Origin: a bacterium
Lineage (GTDB): Bacteria; Armatimonadota; UBA5829
Length of the DNA: 64,000 nt
Reading direction: 5' to 3'
NCBI GenBank assembly: GCA_021372295.1
Contig: JAJFUS010000019.1
Span: 1 to 64,000 of the forward strand
The notes under the pieces are model-generated. The model saw only the letters and a program-made list of their open reading frames with translations. It ran no database searches and was not told where the DNA came from. Each line of letters begins with the position of its first letter. Positions within the stretch are counted from its first letter, which is position 1. Of the stretch, positions 16,532 to 24,217 are shown piece after piece. A program made the translations under genes and the position numbers.

Positions 16532-17355
16532 TCAGCGCTTCCTTCCAATTTCATTACGTTCAAAATCAAGCTGCTTTTCAAGTGCGTCAACAAACTGTTG
16601 CCTAATAAGCAGCGGCAAGTTTGCCACCTGCGAATACTCCCAGTGCAGGCCACCATAGGCAAGGAAGAACGCATCTCTTACGAGCGAATTCCGGGGAATA
16701 AAAAAGCTGGTTCAGCCTCCAGACGTGTGCGGATTCGAGCGCCGCAGGTATCGCAGCCGGTCTCTATAGCGGTATCAATCCCGGCATCCACCCGCTGCAT
16801 CTCAGCACGCAACGCCGTGCGGTCACGCATGGACATCTCAGAAAGAGCCTTCTTACTCGGCGGGTTGCCGTTGATATCCAGAATACGTATAAGCATTGCT
16901 GTGGAAATAGACGACTCCTGCATCGCAGCCAGGCGCTTTTCCATATTGCCATCCATGTAGCAGAACCGGACTTTCGAGCCTGAAGCCGGTAATGCGAACA
17001 CAAATTCGCGCTCCTCCGGGTAAGTAGTCACAGGCAGATCATCGAGATTCACTACAACGTGGTTCTTCACGCGGCAAGCCGTGTTCGGGCAGACCAGGTC
17101 CAACTCGACCTCATCGCCCAGAGATATCTGCCGGAGCTTAACAAGCGTAAAGAGCCTGTCGCCCGAAAGCATATCCAGAACTGTCTTTGTTGTGACATCG
17201 CCATTCTCGCCGATGCGCAGAATGCAGTTGCTAAGAACCTGGTTCACGGCGTCGCCGGAGCGGATGAGCTTCTGGTTGGTGAGCAGTTCCTCCTCAACGC
17301 CGGTCATTTCACGAAGCTCTATTTCATTGCCACTGGGAAGTATAAATGTATACAT
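16532..17355 (-). CDS. Tail assembly chaperone, -1 frameshift product (G-T type)
   Basis: A -1 shift at the slippery heptamer T_TTT_TTA (16699-16705) would move ribosomes from the 225-aa chaperone into an open minus-strand frame. This frame runs FFIPRNSLVRDAFFLAYG, then GLHWEYSQVANLPLLIRQQF and VDALEKQLDF, to a TGA at 16532-16534. The product gains about 48 residues. The tape-measure start at 16529 follows at once, the classic layout of lambda G-GT and similar systems. The T extension normally binds the tape measure and tube subunits. Confidence 0.75.
16678..17355 (-). CDS. Tail assembly chaperone / T4 baseplate-like zinc protein
   Basis: The product has 225 residues from the ATG at 17355, with GGAGGGG 6 nt upstream; the frame opens at 17388 but that part overlaps the tube gene. 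It resembles the T4_baseplate family (gp26/gp51-related): MYTFILPSGNEIELREMTGVEE, then NGDVTTKTVLDMLSGDR, LPVTTYPEEREFVFALPASG. Two Cys pairs, CPNTACRVKNH near the middle and CDTCGARIRTR near the end, probably form zinc-binding knuckles. Between tube and tape-measure genes such proteins act as assembly chaperones. Confidence 0.8.
   Translation of the reverse strand: MYTFILPSGNEIELREMTGVEEELLTNQKLIRSGDAVNQVLSNCILRIGENGDVTTKTVLDMLSGDRLFTLVKLRQISLGDEVELDLVCPNTACRVKNHVVVNLDDLPVTTYPEEREFVFALPASGSKVRFCYMDGNMEKRLAAMQESSISTAMLIRILDINGNPPSKKALSEMSMRDRTALRAEMQRVDAGIDTAIETGCDTCGARIRTRLEAEPAFLFPGIRS
16699..16705 (-). promoter_or_regulatory. Programmed -1 ribosomal frameshift slippery site
   Basis: On the minus strand the zero-frame codons GCT TTT TTA create the heptamer T TTT TTA, the canonical X_XXY_YYZ form (the same heptamer as HIV-1 gag-pol). 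It lies eight codons before the chaperone stop. The -1 frame is open for 48 more codons and encodes a plausible domain. A stimulatory stem-loop was not worked out. Confidence 0.78.
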
Positions 17356-17366
17356 AAGCCCCTCCG

Positions 17367-17825
17367 CTAAGACCAAAATTGGAAACACAAAGTAATCTTC
17401 TCGATGGTGTTGTCCGAACTGCCGCCCTCAAGTTCGTCATATTCAAGGGTCTTCACCCACGCGCCGTGAAGTGTCCAGCGGCGCGTCTCATTGCCGGAGC
17501 GGTCGTAGCGAACTATGTCCACATCGCGCATATACTCCTCTGGCAGCGACCCGACGTCGTAATTCACATCCGCCTGGAGTTTCACCCAATCTCGCGCCGC
17601 CTCGTCCGACCCATCCGCAAGCACGCCCTTCTCGAACGTCAAATCGTCGTACTTCACCCTGCCAGCCACTTTCTGGTCGAACATGGAACCTGCGGGCGAG
17701 AACGTCACTTCTTCAAACTCAGTCTTGGGCTCCTGTCCTTTTTGGAACAGGGCCACATCGAACCCGTTTATCTCAATTGCGAACTGCCAGTTCTGGTAAA
17801 GGCTCTGAGGCATGGATGCATCCAT
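17367..17825 (-). CDS. Tail tube protein (T4 gp19-like)
   Basis: The product has about 152 residues; a GTG one codon upstream (17828) is an alternative start. Motifs of the contractile-phage tube family are clear: FAIEINGFDVALFQKGQEPK, then TEFEEVTFSPAG, AGRVKYDDLTFEKGV and WTLHGAWVKTLEYDELEGGS. It polymerises as hexamer rings to form the inner tube inside the sheath. It is separated from the sheath gene by the inserted plus-strand cyclase-like gene. Confidence 0.9.
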   Translation of the reverse strand: MDASMPQSLYQNWQFAIEINGFDVALFQKGQEPKTEFEEVTFSPAGSMFDQKVAGRVKYDDLTFEKGVLADGSDEAARDWVKLQADVNYDVGSLPEEYMRDVDIVRYDRSGNETRRWTLHGAWVKTLEYDELEGGSSDNTIEKITLCFQFWS

Positions 17826-17917
17826 CACGGTATTGACCTTTCTGTGGCAACATTGTTAATAATACTGCGTCTATATTAATCAGAATCCAGTAAACATCAT
17901 CGAGAGGAAATCACTCT

Positions 17918-18679
17918 ATGCAACAAATTAAGCCAAAATGCCGCTTGTATCGCGGCTCGATTGCCATATTCGATGCCCTGGGCACAAAGGCGCTCTGGGA
18001 CAAGCTGCCTGCACACAAGTTGATGACCCTATACAAGAGTGTTGAGTCCAAGGCAAAGCGTGACAGCATCATGTCTCAGAGTATTAGGAATACATCAAAC
18101 GGACCAACCCTTGAGACTGGCTTCCTGTTCTTCAGTGATACGGTGGCTATCTATGCGTTCTGTCGCGATGACAATGCTCCAGACGAATGGGTGCAGATTC
18201 AGACCATCTACGATGTCGTAGGCAGAACGTCACTTCTACTGAAAGAAGCCGCGCTCAATAAACCTCCTCTGATGTATCGCGGTTCCATTGCTTATGGTGA
18301 ATTGCTGGTTGACCCACCATTCTATCTTGGCAACGCAGCCATAGAAGCGGCACGCTTTTTTGAGAAGGCCGAATGTGGCTGTGTCTGGCTTACTCCAGAT
18401 ACAGCCAATATATACGACTCGCTCAAAAACAAACAGCCTGAACTTGATGAGTGCCTCATCAAGCATGACATTCCGCTAAAGAACGCTCCTGAACGCCTGG
18501 ATGTGTCGGAGCCAATCACTGAGCCCAGCTATGCTGTGAACCTCCTTTACGCAGTAGAGCAGCATCACCGTTGTGATGTCTTAGAGTGCCTAGCCAAGTC
18601 GTTCGGCGAAAACCCAACCGGCAGTCAACTGCGCAAACGCAACAATACACTCGATCTGTTTAACAAGTTGGGACAATGA
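17918..18679 (+). CDS. Nucleotidyl cyclase-like moron protein, 253 aa
   Basis: This lone plus-strand gene is inserted between the minus-strand tube and sheath genes, with its own ribosome-binding site (AGAGGA). The pattern fits a class III nucleotidyl cyclase fold. SIAIFDALGTK holds a metal Asp (D19) and LFFSDTVAIY the second (D74). YRGSIAYGE and YLGNAAIEAARFFEKA match the glycine strand and the G-D-x-V-N-x-A-x-R region. The usual Asn before that Arg is not in the normal place, so activity and base specificity are open. Pycsar-type cyclases are the nearest known phage-defence parallel. No partner effector is adjacent. Confidence 0.6.
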   Translation: MQQIKPKCRLYRGSIAIFDALGTKALWDKLPAHKLMTLYKSVESKAKRDSIMSQSIRNTSNGPTLETGFLFFSDTVAIYAFCRDDNAPDEWVQIQTIYDVVGRTSLLLKEAALNKPPLMYRGSIAYGELLVDPPFYLGNAAIEAARFFEKAECGCVWLTPDTANIYDSLKNKQPELDECLIKHDIPLKNAPERLDVSEPITEPSYAVNLLYAVEQHHRCDVLECLAKSFGENPTGSQLRKRNNTLDLFNKLGQ

Positions 18680-18713
18680 TCTGCCCCATAGCCGTCGGCC
18701 AATCGCGCGCATC

Positions 18714-20561
18714 TTAGAGTATCTCGCTGAAGTCCGCGCCAGTGGCGGTCAGAATGAAGTTGAGTTCAACGAACTCGGCGGTTCTCGTAGGCTTTACGAA
18801 CACCCGGCACAGCATCCGGTTCTGGTCAATCATCGCAGACGTGTTGGTCTCCGAATCGCACTGGACGCGGAAGTCATAGAAGCCGCCTTTGCTCTTTATA
18901 TTCTGCAGGAACGGAGTGATAAGCCGGACCAGCGCGCGCCAGGTCTGGGCATTGTTGGGCTCAAATACCACATATCGCGATGACTGCGAAATGGCCTCTT
19001 CGACATACATCATCAGGCGGCGGACATTTATCCGGTCCAGCGCCGATGACTCAGACTGCAAGGTCTTCTGTCCCCAGATGTTTATGCCGGTATACGGGAA
19101 CGACGCAATGACGTTGATGCCCTCTGGGTAGAGAACATCACGCTCGCCCCGGCTGGTGTTATAGGCAAGTGATAACACATTGTAGATGCGCCCGCGATCA
19201 ATACCGGCAGGCGCGTACCACACAGCCGTCTTCTGGTCGCTTCTCGCGATGCACCCCGCCACCGCGCCAGTCGGAGGCACCAGTTTGGACTTGCTCGTAA
19301 GCGGATCGGTCATCTCAAGCCACGGGTAATAGAGCGCGCCGTAGGAGGAATTGAACGCCGAGTGGGTGTATGTGCCTTTGCCTTTCCGAAAATCCACAGC
19401 CTCTGCCGGTTCCAGGCTGATAGGCGTCTCCGCGATAAAGAGCAGGTCTTTTCGAGATTCGGCATAAGCAATACCGGCAGTGATGACCGGCGCAGTTGTA
19501 ACACCCGGCACAAGCAGGATGCTGAGATCGTCCACCTCATCGAAAGCATAGAGGCCGGTGTGCTGAGATGAATCGCCGATGTAGTCCGAATCCGTCATGC
19601 CTGTAAGCCCATTGCCGCCGCCGGTAAGCGTGGACGAACCCAGCGCAGGCCGGTCTGTGACGGTGTTGGATGTGGCGGATAGATCGTCCAGCGTTATATA
19701 GTCGGAATTGTCATTTATAACGATCTCGACATGATTTGCGTCGGACTCATTCATCGAGAGGTTCTTGAATGCCTCAACTACCTCACCCTTGTAGCTCACA
19801 GTGAGATTGAACTCGTTGGCAGAATCCAATGTGCCGTCAGATATCTCTATAGAAATGCTGTCGCCCCAGGTCCCCTCGTTAATTGCGGAGATTTTGAGAG
19901 TATCCTGCGAGTCCAGGCCACCTGTAAGATTAGTCGCCGCGACAGGCGTGGCTACTCCAATATCCGTGGATACTGCCGAAACCAGCGCCGACGCTCCAGT
20001 ATGCGCAGCAATGGCAGCGGCCACCTGGGCAGCCGTGCTGGTGGCATCGCCGGAGCTGTTGGTGGCAAGATGAACAGTTATAGCCTGAGATGACACTTCG
20101 ACAGACAGCGCTGTGTCATTGCCGGACTTCACCAGCGTAATAGTAATGCCATTACCGGCAGCGCCGGATGTTTTTGCCGTCCAGGCTATTCTGTCCGCGC
20201 CTTGAGTGCCGGTAACAAGAGCAGCAGCAGCCGATTGCCTGTTCTTTAGCGTAATCGATGACTTCTTTGCCGAAAGCGTGCTGATGTCGGTTATATCCGT
20301 GTAATGAGCGAGGCGGTTCACATACAACACCTGCCCGCCGTTATCGAAGAACAACCGTGCAGTGTAAGCAAGGTATCCATCCTGAATATACGAGCCGAAC
20401 TTCCTCGTAAACTGCTCCCAACTCGTGACCAAAATGGCCTTGTTTATGGGGCCCTTTTGGGCAATACCGATCATACCGCAGGCAGATGTGGAAATCTGCT
20501 TTACGTAATAACTGAAATCGGTCTCTTTCGTGTAGACCCCAGGTGAAAGATATTCGGTCAT
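18714..20561 (-). CDS. Tail sheath protein
   Basis: The product has 615 residues. The N-terminus (MTEYLSPGVYTKETDFSYYV) and the following GMIGIAQKGPINKAILVTSW segment are diagnostic. The core continues around GLYAFDEVDDLSILLVPGV, and the C-terminus (NAQTWRALVRLITPFLQNIK, then FILTATGADFSEIL) has the conserved helix and terminal strand that interlock sheath rings. An Ig-like or repeat insertion of about 200 residues, rich in Ala, Thr and Gly, sits near residues 105-310 and is probably exposed on the tail surface. Confidence 0.93.
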   Translation of the reverse strand: MTEYLSPGVYTKETDFSYYVKQISTSACGMIGIAQKGPINKAILVTSWEQFTRKFGSYIQDGYLAYTARLFFDNGGQVLYVNRLAHYTDITDISTLSAKKSSITLKNRQSAAAALVTGTQGADRIAWTAKTSGAAGNGITITLVKSGNDTALSVEVSSQAITVHLATNSSGDATSTAAQVAAAIAAHTGASALVSAVSTDIGVATPVAATNLTGGLDSQDTLKISAINEGTWGDSISIEISDGTLDSANEFNLTVSYKGEVVEAFKNLSMNESDANHVEIVINDNSDYITLDDLSATSNTVTDRPALGSSTLTGGGNGLTGMTDSDYIGDSSQHTGLYAFDEVDDLSILLVPGVTTAPVITAGIAYAESRKDLLFIAETPISLEPAEAVDFRKGKGTYTHSAFNSSYGALYYPWLEMTDPLTSKSKLVPPTGAVAGCIARSDQKTAVWYAPAGIDRGRIYNVLSLAYNTSRGERDVLYPEGINVIASFPYTGINIWGQKTLQSESSALDRINVRRLMMYVEEAISQSSRYVVFEPNNAQTWRALVRLITPFLQNIKSKGGFYDFRVQCDSETNTSAMIDQNRMLCRVFVKPTRTAEFVELNFILTATGADFSEIL

Positions 20562-20839
20562 GCCTGCCTTCGCTTTCTTGGTTTTGCCTGCGACTCATCG
20601 CCTATTGCAGCCTCGGAACTGTGTTCGTCAGTGGCCATTTCCACGCGTGGATCAGGCTGTGTTCGTTCGCTTATTCGAGCGATGGAAACAAACCTGCGTT
20701 CCGCTGCCGTGCGTATTTCGTCGGAGAGCTGACTGTCATCGATAGTCTTAAGCTCCCGCGAGTTAAGGTGGATGCCCCCGGCGTCACCGGCCAGTTGAAA
20801 CGCCAGGGGCTGAAATGTTAGGTTACGTATTTCAATCAA
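20558..20839 (-). CDS. Small structural-operon protein, 93 aa
   Basis: MIEIRNLTFQPLAFQLAG starts a short beta-type domain of about 55 residues, followed by a charged, disordered tail (QAKPRKRRQA). It resembles the 104-aa protein at 22642-22956, which also begins MI-x-I-x-N and ends in a low-complexity tail. Such small proteins are common in head-tail operons, and their role is uncertain. The start overlaps the next gene by ATGA. Confidence 0.5.
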   Translation of the reverse strand: MIEIRNLTFQPLAFQLAGDAGGIHLNSRELKTIDDSQLSDEIRTAAERRFVSIARISERTQPDPRVEMATDEHSSEAAIGDESQAKPRKRRQA

Positions 20840-21372
20840 TTTGTTTCCTCCATCATTCCGAGTTCTATATTGGCATCAGCCACGAGTTTGCCGGATTGAA
20901 TTCGCCCATCATACACAGGGCAATCTTCTATCCTGCACCTGCCCGACGCCTGCCGCAGGTTCGACAGGTTCACCCGCTTGAGACCGCCCAGCGGCGTGAG
21001 TTCAGTCAGGTTCAAGCTGCCGTAGCTTCCGACAGCAAGCGCCGTATGCAACTGGTAAAACCGTAATAATTTGCCGGTTATATCCAATAAATCCGGCTCG
21101 TTGCCGCAGGTCACAATGACGTCGAAATCCAGATGATACAGCCTCGGATGCCTGCACTCTTCAAAAGTCATATCACTTTCGTTGCGATTAACCAGCATTG
21201 CCGATGTTCGACGTGCGCTGTCCTCACTTAATGTCGGACCCTGTAAAACTACGCTTGGCACATTCGTCACTTCAAACACATTATCTGTGGCAACAAGCGT
21301 CGCGCCGGAATGAACATCAGACTTCACGAGCCGCACAAACGACTCGACAACCTCGCGCAAAAGCTCCATCAC
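20836..21372 (-). CDS. Tail terminator / head-tail joining protein (putative)
   Basis: The product has 178 residues. The order head connector, HK97 gp10-like, this gene, sheath fits a tail-terminator role. Sequence features: a short N-terminal helix, then RHPRLYHLDFDVIVTCGNEP and DLLDITGKLLRFYQLHTALA. The alternating strands and the two long helices are like tail-completion proteins. Confirmation needs a structure search. Confidence 0.6.
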   Translation of the reverse strand: MMELLREVVESFVRLVKSDVHSGATLVATDNVFEVTNVPSVVLQGPTLSEDSARRTSAMLVNRNESDMTFEECRHPRLYHLDFDVIVTCGNEPDLLDITGKLLRFYQLHTALAVGSYGSLNLTELTPLGGLKRVNLSNLRQASGRCRIEDCPVYDGRIQSGKLVADANIELGMMEETN

Positions 21373-21863
21373 ATAAACACCGAACCCAGCGCCAACCTGT
21401 AGTTTTCGATGATCTCGTCGCGGTATTTCTCCATCGTCGGATGCAGAAACGGCCTTGGCGGGATTATTACAACAGTGCCGGATGGAGTTTCTATTGAGTA
21501 GCCATACTCCATAATCGCCCCAATGTTTGCGACACTCTCGCCTTCGCCATCCTTATACGCGCTGGTTTTGAGCAGTCCGATAAACGCCTGGTCCTCCATT
21601 ATCTTTTGGGTTATCGAATCGACGAGAAACCCCGTGTCAATGAGCGCCTTGCTCGACTTCTTCCTATCAATCGTCACCTGCGCCAGAGGAACGAACTGCT
21701 TGCCGCCGGGAGCCTGGTCACGTATTCCACGCTTTATCTCCCGAACCAGAAGCAGCGCGTTCTTTATAGTCGCTTTGCGGATGGCCAGAGTCATACGCAT
21801 GCCTGGATTACCGGCAAGCTTTGCCTTTGCCTTGTTCCAGTCCCCGAACCGCTTAACTGGCAT
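21369..21863 (-). CDS. HK97 gp10-like / virion morphogenesis protein
   Basis: The product has 164 residues. The pattern RKATIKNALLLVREIKRGIR, then PLAQVTIDRKKSSKALIDTG and FLVDSITQKIM is typical of the gp10/gpG head-tail completion proteins. Near the C-terminus, YGYSIETPSGTVVIIPPRPF followed by LHPTMEKYRDEI is the usual family ending. It helps join or complete the tail. It overlaps both neighbours. Confidence 0.8.
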   Translation of the reverse strand: MPVKRFGDWNKAKAKLAGNPGMRMTLAIRKATIKNALLLVREIKRGIRDQAPGGKQFVPLAQVTIDRKKSSKALIDTGFLVDSITQKIMEDQAFIGLLKTSAYKDGEGESVANIGAIMEYGYSIETPSGTVVIIPPRPFLHPTMEKYRDEIIENYRLALGSVFM

Positions 21864-22215
21864 ATAGCCGCACCAGCTTCAGAGTCTTGTGCGTAACCAC
21901 GCCGAATAGAGATTCATCCACTATCGTCTGAACCCGGAAGCTGTCGCCGCCGACTTTTATCCTGTCCTCACATCGAACGTCCAGGTCAGGAAGTACGCTT
22001 GCCGTGGCGTCCACATTGTCCGCGATATCTTCCTGCGGCGTCGGCACGAACTCCAGTTTGAACGTGCGCACTTCGACAAAGGCTTCATCATCTGAGCCAT
22101 AGAGCCTCTCGCCGAGCGCTGCCCTAAGGAGCGTCGCATCCTGGCCGGAGGACTCTATAAGCTCACGAACATCGGCAGCGGCGGCAGCCTTTTCGGAGTC
22201 AGACATCAGCGCCAT
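21853..22215 (-). CDS. Head-tail connector protein
   Basis: The product has 120 residues; an alternative start at 22206 overlaps the previous stop as TGATG. An N-terminal helical stretch (SEKAAAAADVRELIESSGQD) is followed by a small beta barrel with DLDVRCEDRIKVGGDSFRVQ and IVDESLFGVVTHKTLKLVRL. This is the layout of stopper-type head-completion proteins. Its place between an adaptor-like and a gp10-like gene supports the call. Confidence 0.7.
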   Translation of the reverse strand: MALMSDSEKAAAAADVRELIESSGQDATLLRAALGERLYGSDDEAFVEVRTFKLEFVPTPQEDIADNVDATASVLPDLDVRCEDRIKVGGDSFRVQTIVDESLFGVVTHKTLKLVRLYAS

Positions 22216-22655
22216 GGCCTGTGCCTTGGCGGACCATAGATTACCGGCACCACGTTGGGTGTCAGTATATCGTCATCACCAGCGCCTGGCTTGATGTCAT
22301 TGAGCCGCTGGTTATAGGCGGTGGTAAGGTCTTCCTCAAGCTTTGCCCAGTGCTCCGGCTGGCTGGTCTTATCCACCCGTTTATCTCCCGATGAAAACGA
22401 GAACGCATTCGCCGTCGCCGCACGCATAAACCGGCATGCCTCGATCTGCGCCTGCAGCAAGATCATCTCACGGACCGCGTCTTGCGGCTCAGGGTCCACT
22501 TGACCATTAAGCACAACCAGCTTTTCATCCAAATCCCATCCGACCGGATAGATGCTCTTCAAAACGCAGCGCGTTAGAACCTCATCGCTGAAACGTTCTG
22601 AATTTGGATCCGCCAAATCCGTGCGCAGCAAGCTGACGAGATCAGCTATTGTCAT
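22206..22655 (-). CDS. Head-tail adaptor protein (putative)
   Basis: The product has about 149 residues from the ATG at 22655 (MTIADLVSLLRTDLADPN); an upstream in-frame start at 22688 is less likely. It is mostly helical, with FSDEVLTRCVLKSIYPVGWD and DAVREMILLQAQIEACRFMR, matching the helix-rich gp15/gp6-type adaptors that bind the portal ring. It overlaps the gene before it by 14 bp. Confidence 0.65.
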   Translation of the reverse strand: MTIADLVSLLRTDLADPNSERFSDEVLTRCVLKSIYPVGWDLDEKLVVLNGQVDPEPQDAVREMILLQAQIEACRFMRAATANAFSFSSGDKRVDKTSQPEHWAKLEEDLTTAYNQRLNDIKPGAGDDDILTPNVVPVIYGPPRHRPWR

Positions 22656-22956
22656 CCGGTGCCTCAATGAGCTGGCCCTGGCCACCATCCGCAGTCGATG
22701 CCTTTGTATCTGTGCTGGCTTCTACCGGCTGCGACTGCTCCGTTGCTGCCGTCTGAGTCGCAGTCTTTTTCGTTGTGCTCTTTGCTTTCGGCTTGACCTC
22801 GGTCTCCGTTGTCACCTGGATAAGCAGCCCGTTATCCAGACATTGCTGCATCTGAACGCTGAGTGTCTCCACATCGGCGGTCCCGCCCGGAGGGAGTTTG
22901 AGCTTGGCGTCCGAAAGTATCAACACCCCGGGCCTGACATTTTTTATCTTAATCAC
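22642..22956 (-). CDS. Small head-operon protein with disordered tail, 104 aa
   Basis: MIKIKNVRPGVLILSDAKLK, then LPPGGTADVETLS and QQCLDNGLLIQVT form a short domain of about 50 residues, similar in plan to the 93-aa protein at 20558-20839. The rest is Thr/Ala/Lys rich and disordered. It lies just after the major capsid gene; a decoration or head-completion role is possible. No firm family. Confidence 0.5.
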   Translation of the reverse strand: MIKIKNVRPGVLILSDAKLKLPPGGTADVETLSVQMQQCLDNGLLIQVTTETEVKPKAKSTTKKTATQTAATEQSQPVEASTDTKASTADGGQGQLIEAPDDNS

Positions 22957-22967
22957 AGTGCGCCTCC

Positions 22968-23828
22968 TTAGGCCAGAATCTTGATCTTAGCGAGAATATC
23001 GGGCCGGGTGACGCCCTGGCCAATCTCAGACCACACCAGCCAGCCCGTCTTGAATCGGGTCTTCTGCTCGATGGCCTCGGTCTTAAGCGATTCACGGACC
23101 GGCATCTTGCCGACTTCCTCGTCAGGTACGATGAGGATTTCATCCATGACAGCCGAAGCGGTAAGCAGTATCCCACCGGTGCCATAGTTCTTGATGACAC
23201 CCTTGGTCCGCAATTCCGCACGGGTCTCCTGGTCGAGGTCCCAGTCACGCATATCGTTGAACCTGCGCCCGCGCATAACGATGTACTTCACAGAGAGTTC
23301 CAAGTCCTCGATGATGGAGATAGCCTCATTAAGAGCGTCGTCAGTGAGCTTGCCGCCTGTGACAGAGATTGTATTGGCAGTCGGAACCGCAGCAGAAAGC
23401 ACAGTGAGCGTTCGCTGGTCGAGTTCTTTCCTGATCTGGTCGGCAGCGGAAGTCTGGATGTCCATAAGCGTGCCGACATTCCCATTTTTGAGCACGCTTA
23501 CGTCGACCATAGGAGTGGCATGAAGCCTGTTGAGCGGGAATTCTACTTCCTCCAAACCCAGTTCCTGCTCGCGAGCCTCACCGTCGGTGCTTATCCAATA
23601 CGCCTTGACCTTAGGCCGCTTCTGATAAATCGGGCGCTCGCCTTTAGGCAGAGTGTGCTGGGTGAGCAGAAGCGACGTGATTTCCTTGCGCTTTATCTCC
23701 TGCTCTATGGGATCCGCGATGGCTGCGGCCAGTGCGCGCATTCCCTCGGGAGATTCCAGAGCCTCGCTCATAAGGCGGGCCATGGTCTCCATGTACTGCT
23801 GGCTATGAACGTTTGTTTTGCTTTCCAC
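22968..23828 (-). CDS. Major capsid protein (HK97-type, putative)
   Basis: The product has about 286 residues. I prefer the GTG at 23828 because AAGGGGG lies 5 nt upstream; an ATG at 23843 is five codons longer. Helix-rich N-terminus (QYMETMARLMSEALESPEGM), then PLNRLHATPMVDVSVLKNGN, TLMDIQTSAADQIRKELDQR and a P-domain-like IEDLELSVKYIVMRGRRFND segment. The end reads KTGWLVWSEIGQGVTRPDIL. Size and position after the protease and decoration genes support the capsid role. Confidence 0.82.
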   Translation of the reverse strand: MESKTNVHSQQYMETMARLMSEALESPEGMRALAAAIADPIEQEIKRKEITSLLLTQHTLPKGERPIYQKRPKVKAYWISTDGEAREQELGLEEVEFPLNRLHATPMVDVSVLKNGNVGTLMDIQTSAADQIRKELDQRTLTVLSAAVPTANTISVTGGKLTDDALNEAISIIEDLELSVKYIVMRGRRFNDMRDWDLDQETRAELRTKGVIKNYGTGGILLTASAVMDEILIVPDEEVGKMPVRESLKTEAIEQKTRFKTGWLVWSEIGQGVTRPDILAKIKILA

Positions 23829-23842
23829 ACTTGCCCCCTTCA

Positions 23843-24205
23843 TTAAATAAGCAGGCGGAACTTCAGTGTGCCGCCCGACATGGAAATGGCCCTGGCAACC
23901 ACCAGATCCGTGGCTGTAACGCCGGATGTAAGTTTGCCATTTGTAGAGACTTTGAGATCGTCATTGGCGACAATGGTGCCCTCGTAGACATCTGTTTCAT
24001 ACACGCCACCCATGCAGAAAATGCCGGGCATATCGCCAGCGACGTAATTGCCGATGAGAACACCGAACGACTTCGCTGTCGAATCGGTATTGACGGCGAA
24101 CAGGTCGTTACCGACCAGTTTTACGAACTGGCCGCAGTTGCCAGCAGCCTGCATGTAGCCATCTCCATAAGCCAGGCCGCGATGATTTGGATTAAGAAAT
24201 GCCAC
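23843..24205 (-). CDS. Capsid decoration-like protein
   Basis: The product has 120 residues, all-beta in style: MAFLNPNHRGLAYGDGYMQA, then CGQFVKLVGNDLFAVNTDST, VYETDVYEGTIVANDDLKVS. The repeated 'G-D-V-Y-E-G' strand pattern resembles DUF2190-type or lambda gpD-like decoration proteins found between protease and major capsid genes. It probably stabilises the expanded head. Confidence 0.65.
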   Translation of the reverse strand: MAFLNPNHRGLAYGDGYMQAAGNCGQFVKLVGNDLFAVNTDSTAKSFGVLIGNYVAGDMPGIFCMGGVYETDVYEGTIVANDDLKVSTNGKLTSGVTATDLVVARAISMSGGTLKFRLLI

Positions 24206-24217
24206 TTTAAGCCTCCG

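Noticed and set aside
18714..20561. Reading the tail genes as a stand-alone tailocin or injection system
   Set aside because: Terminase, portal, protease and capsid genes are all present and in order, so this is a full phage.
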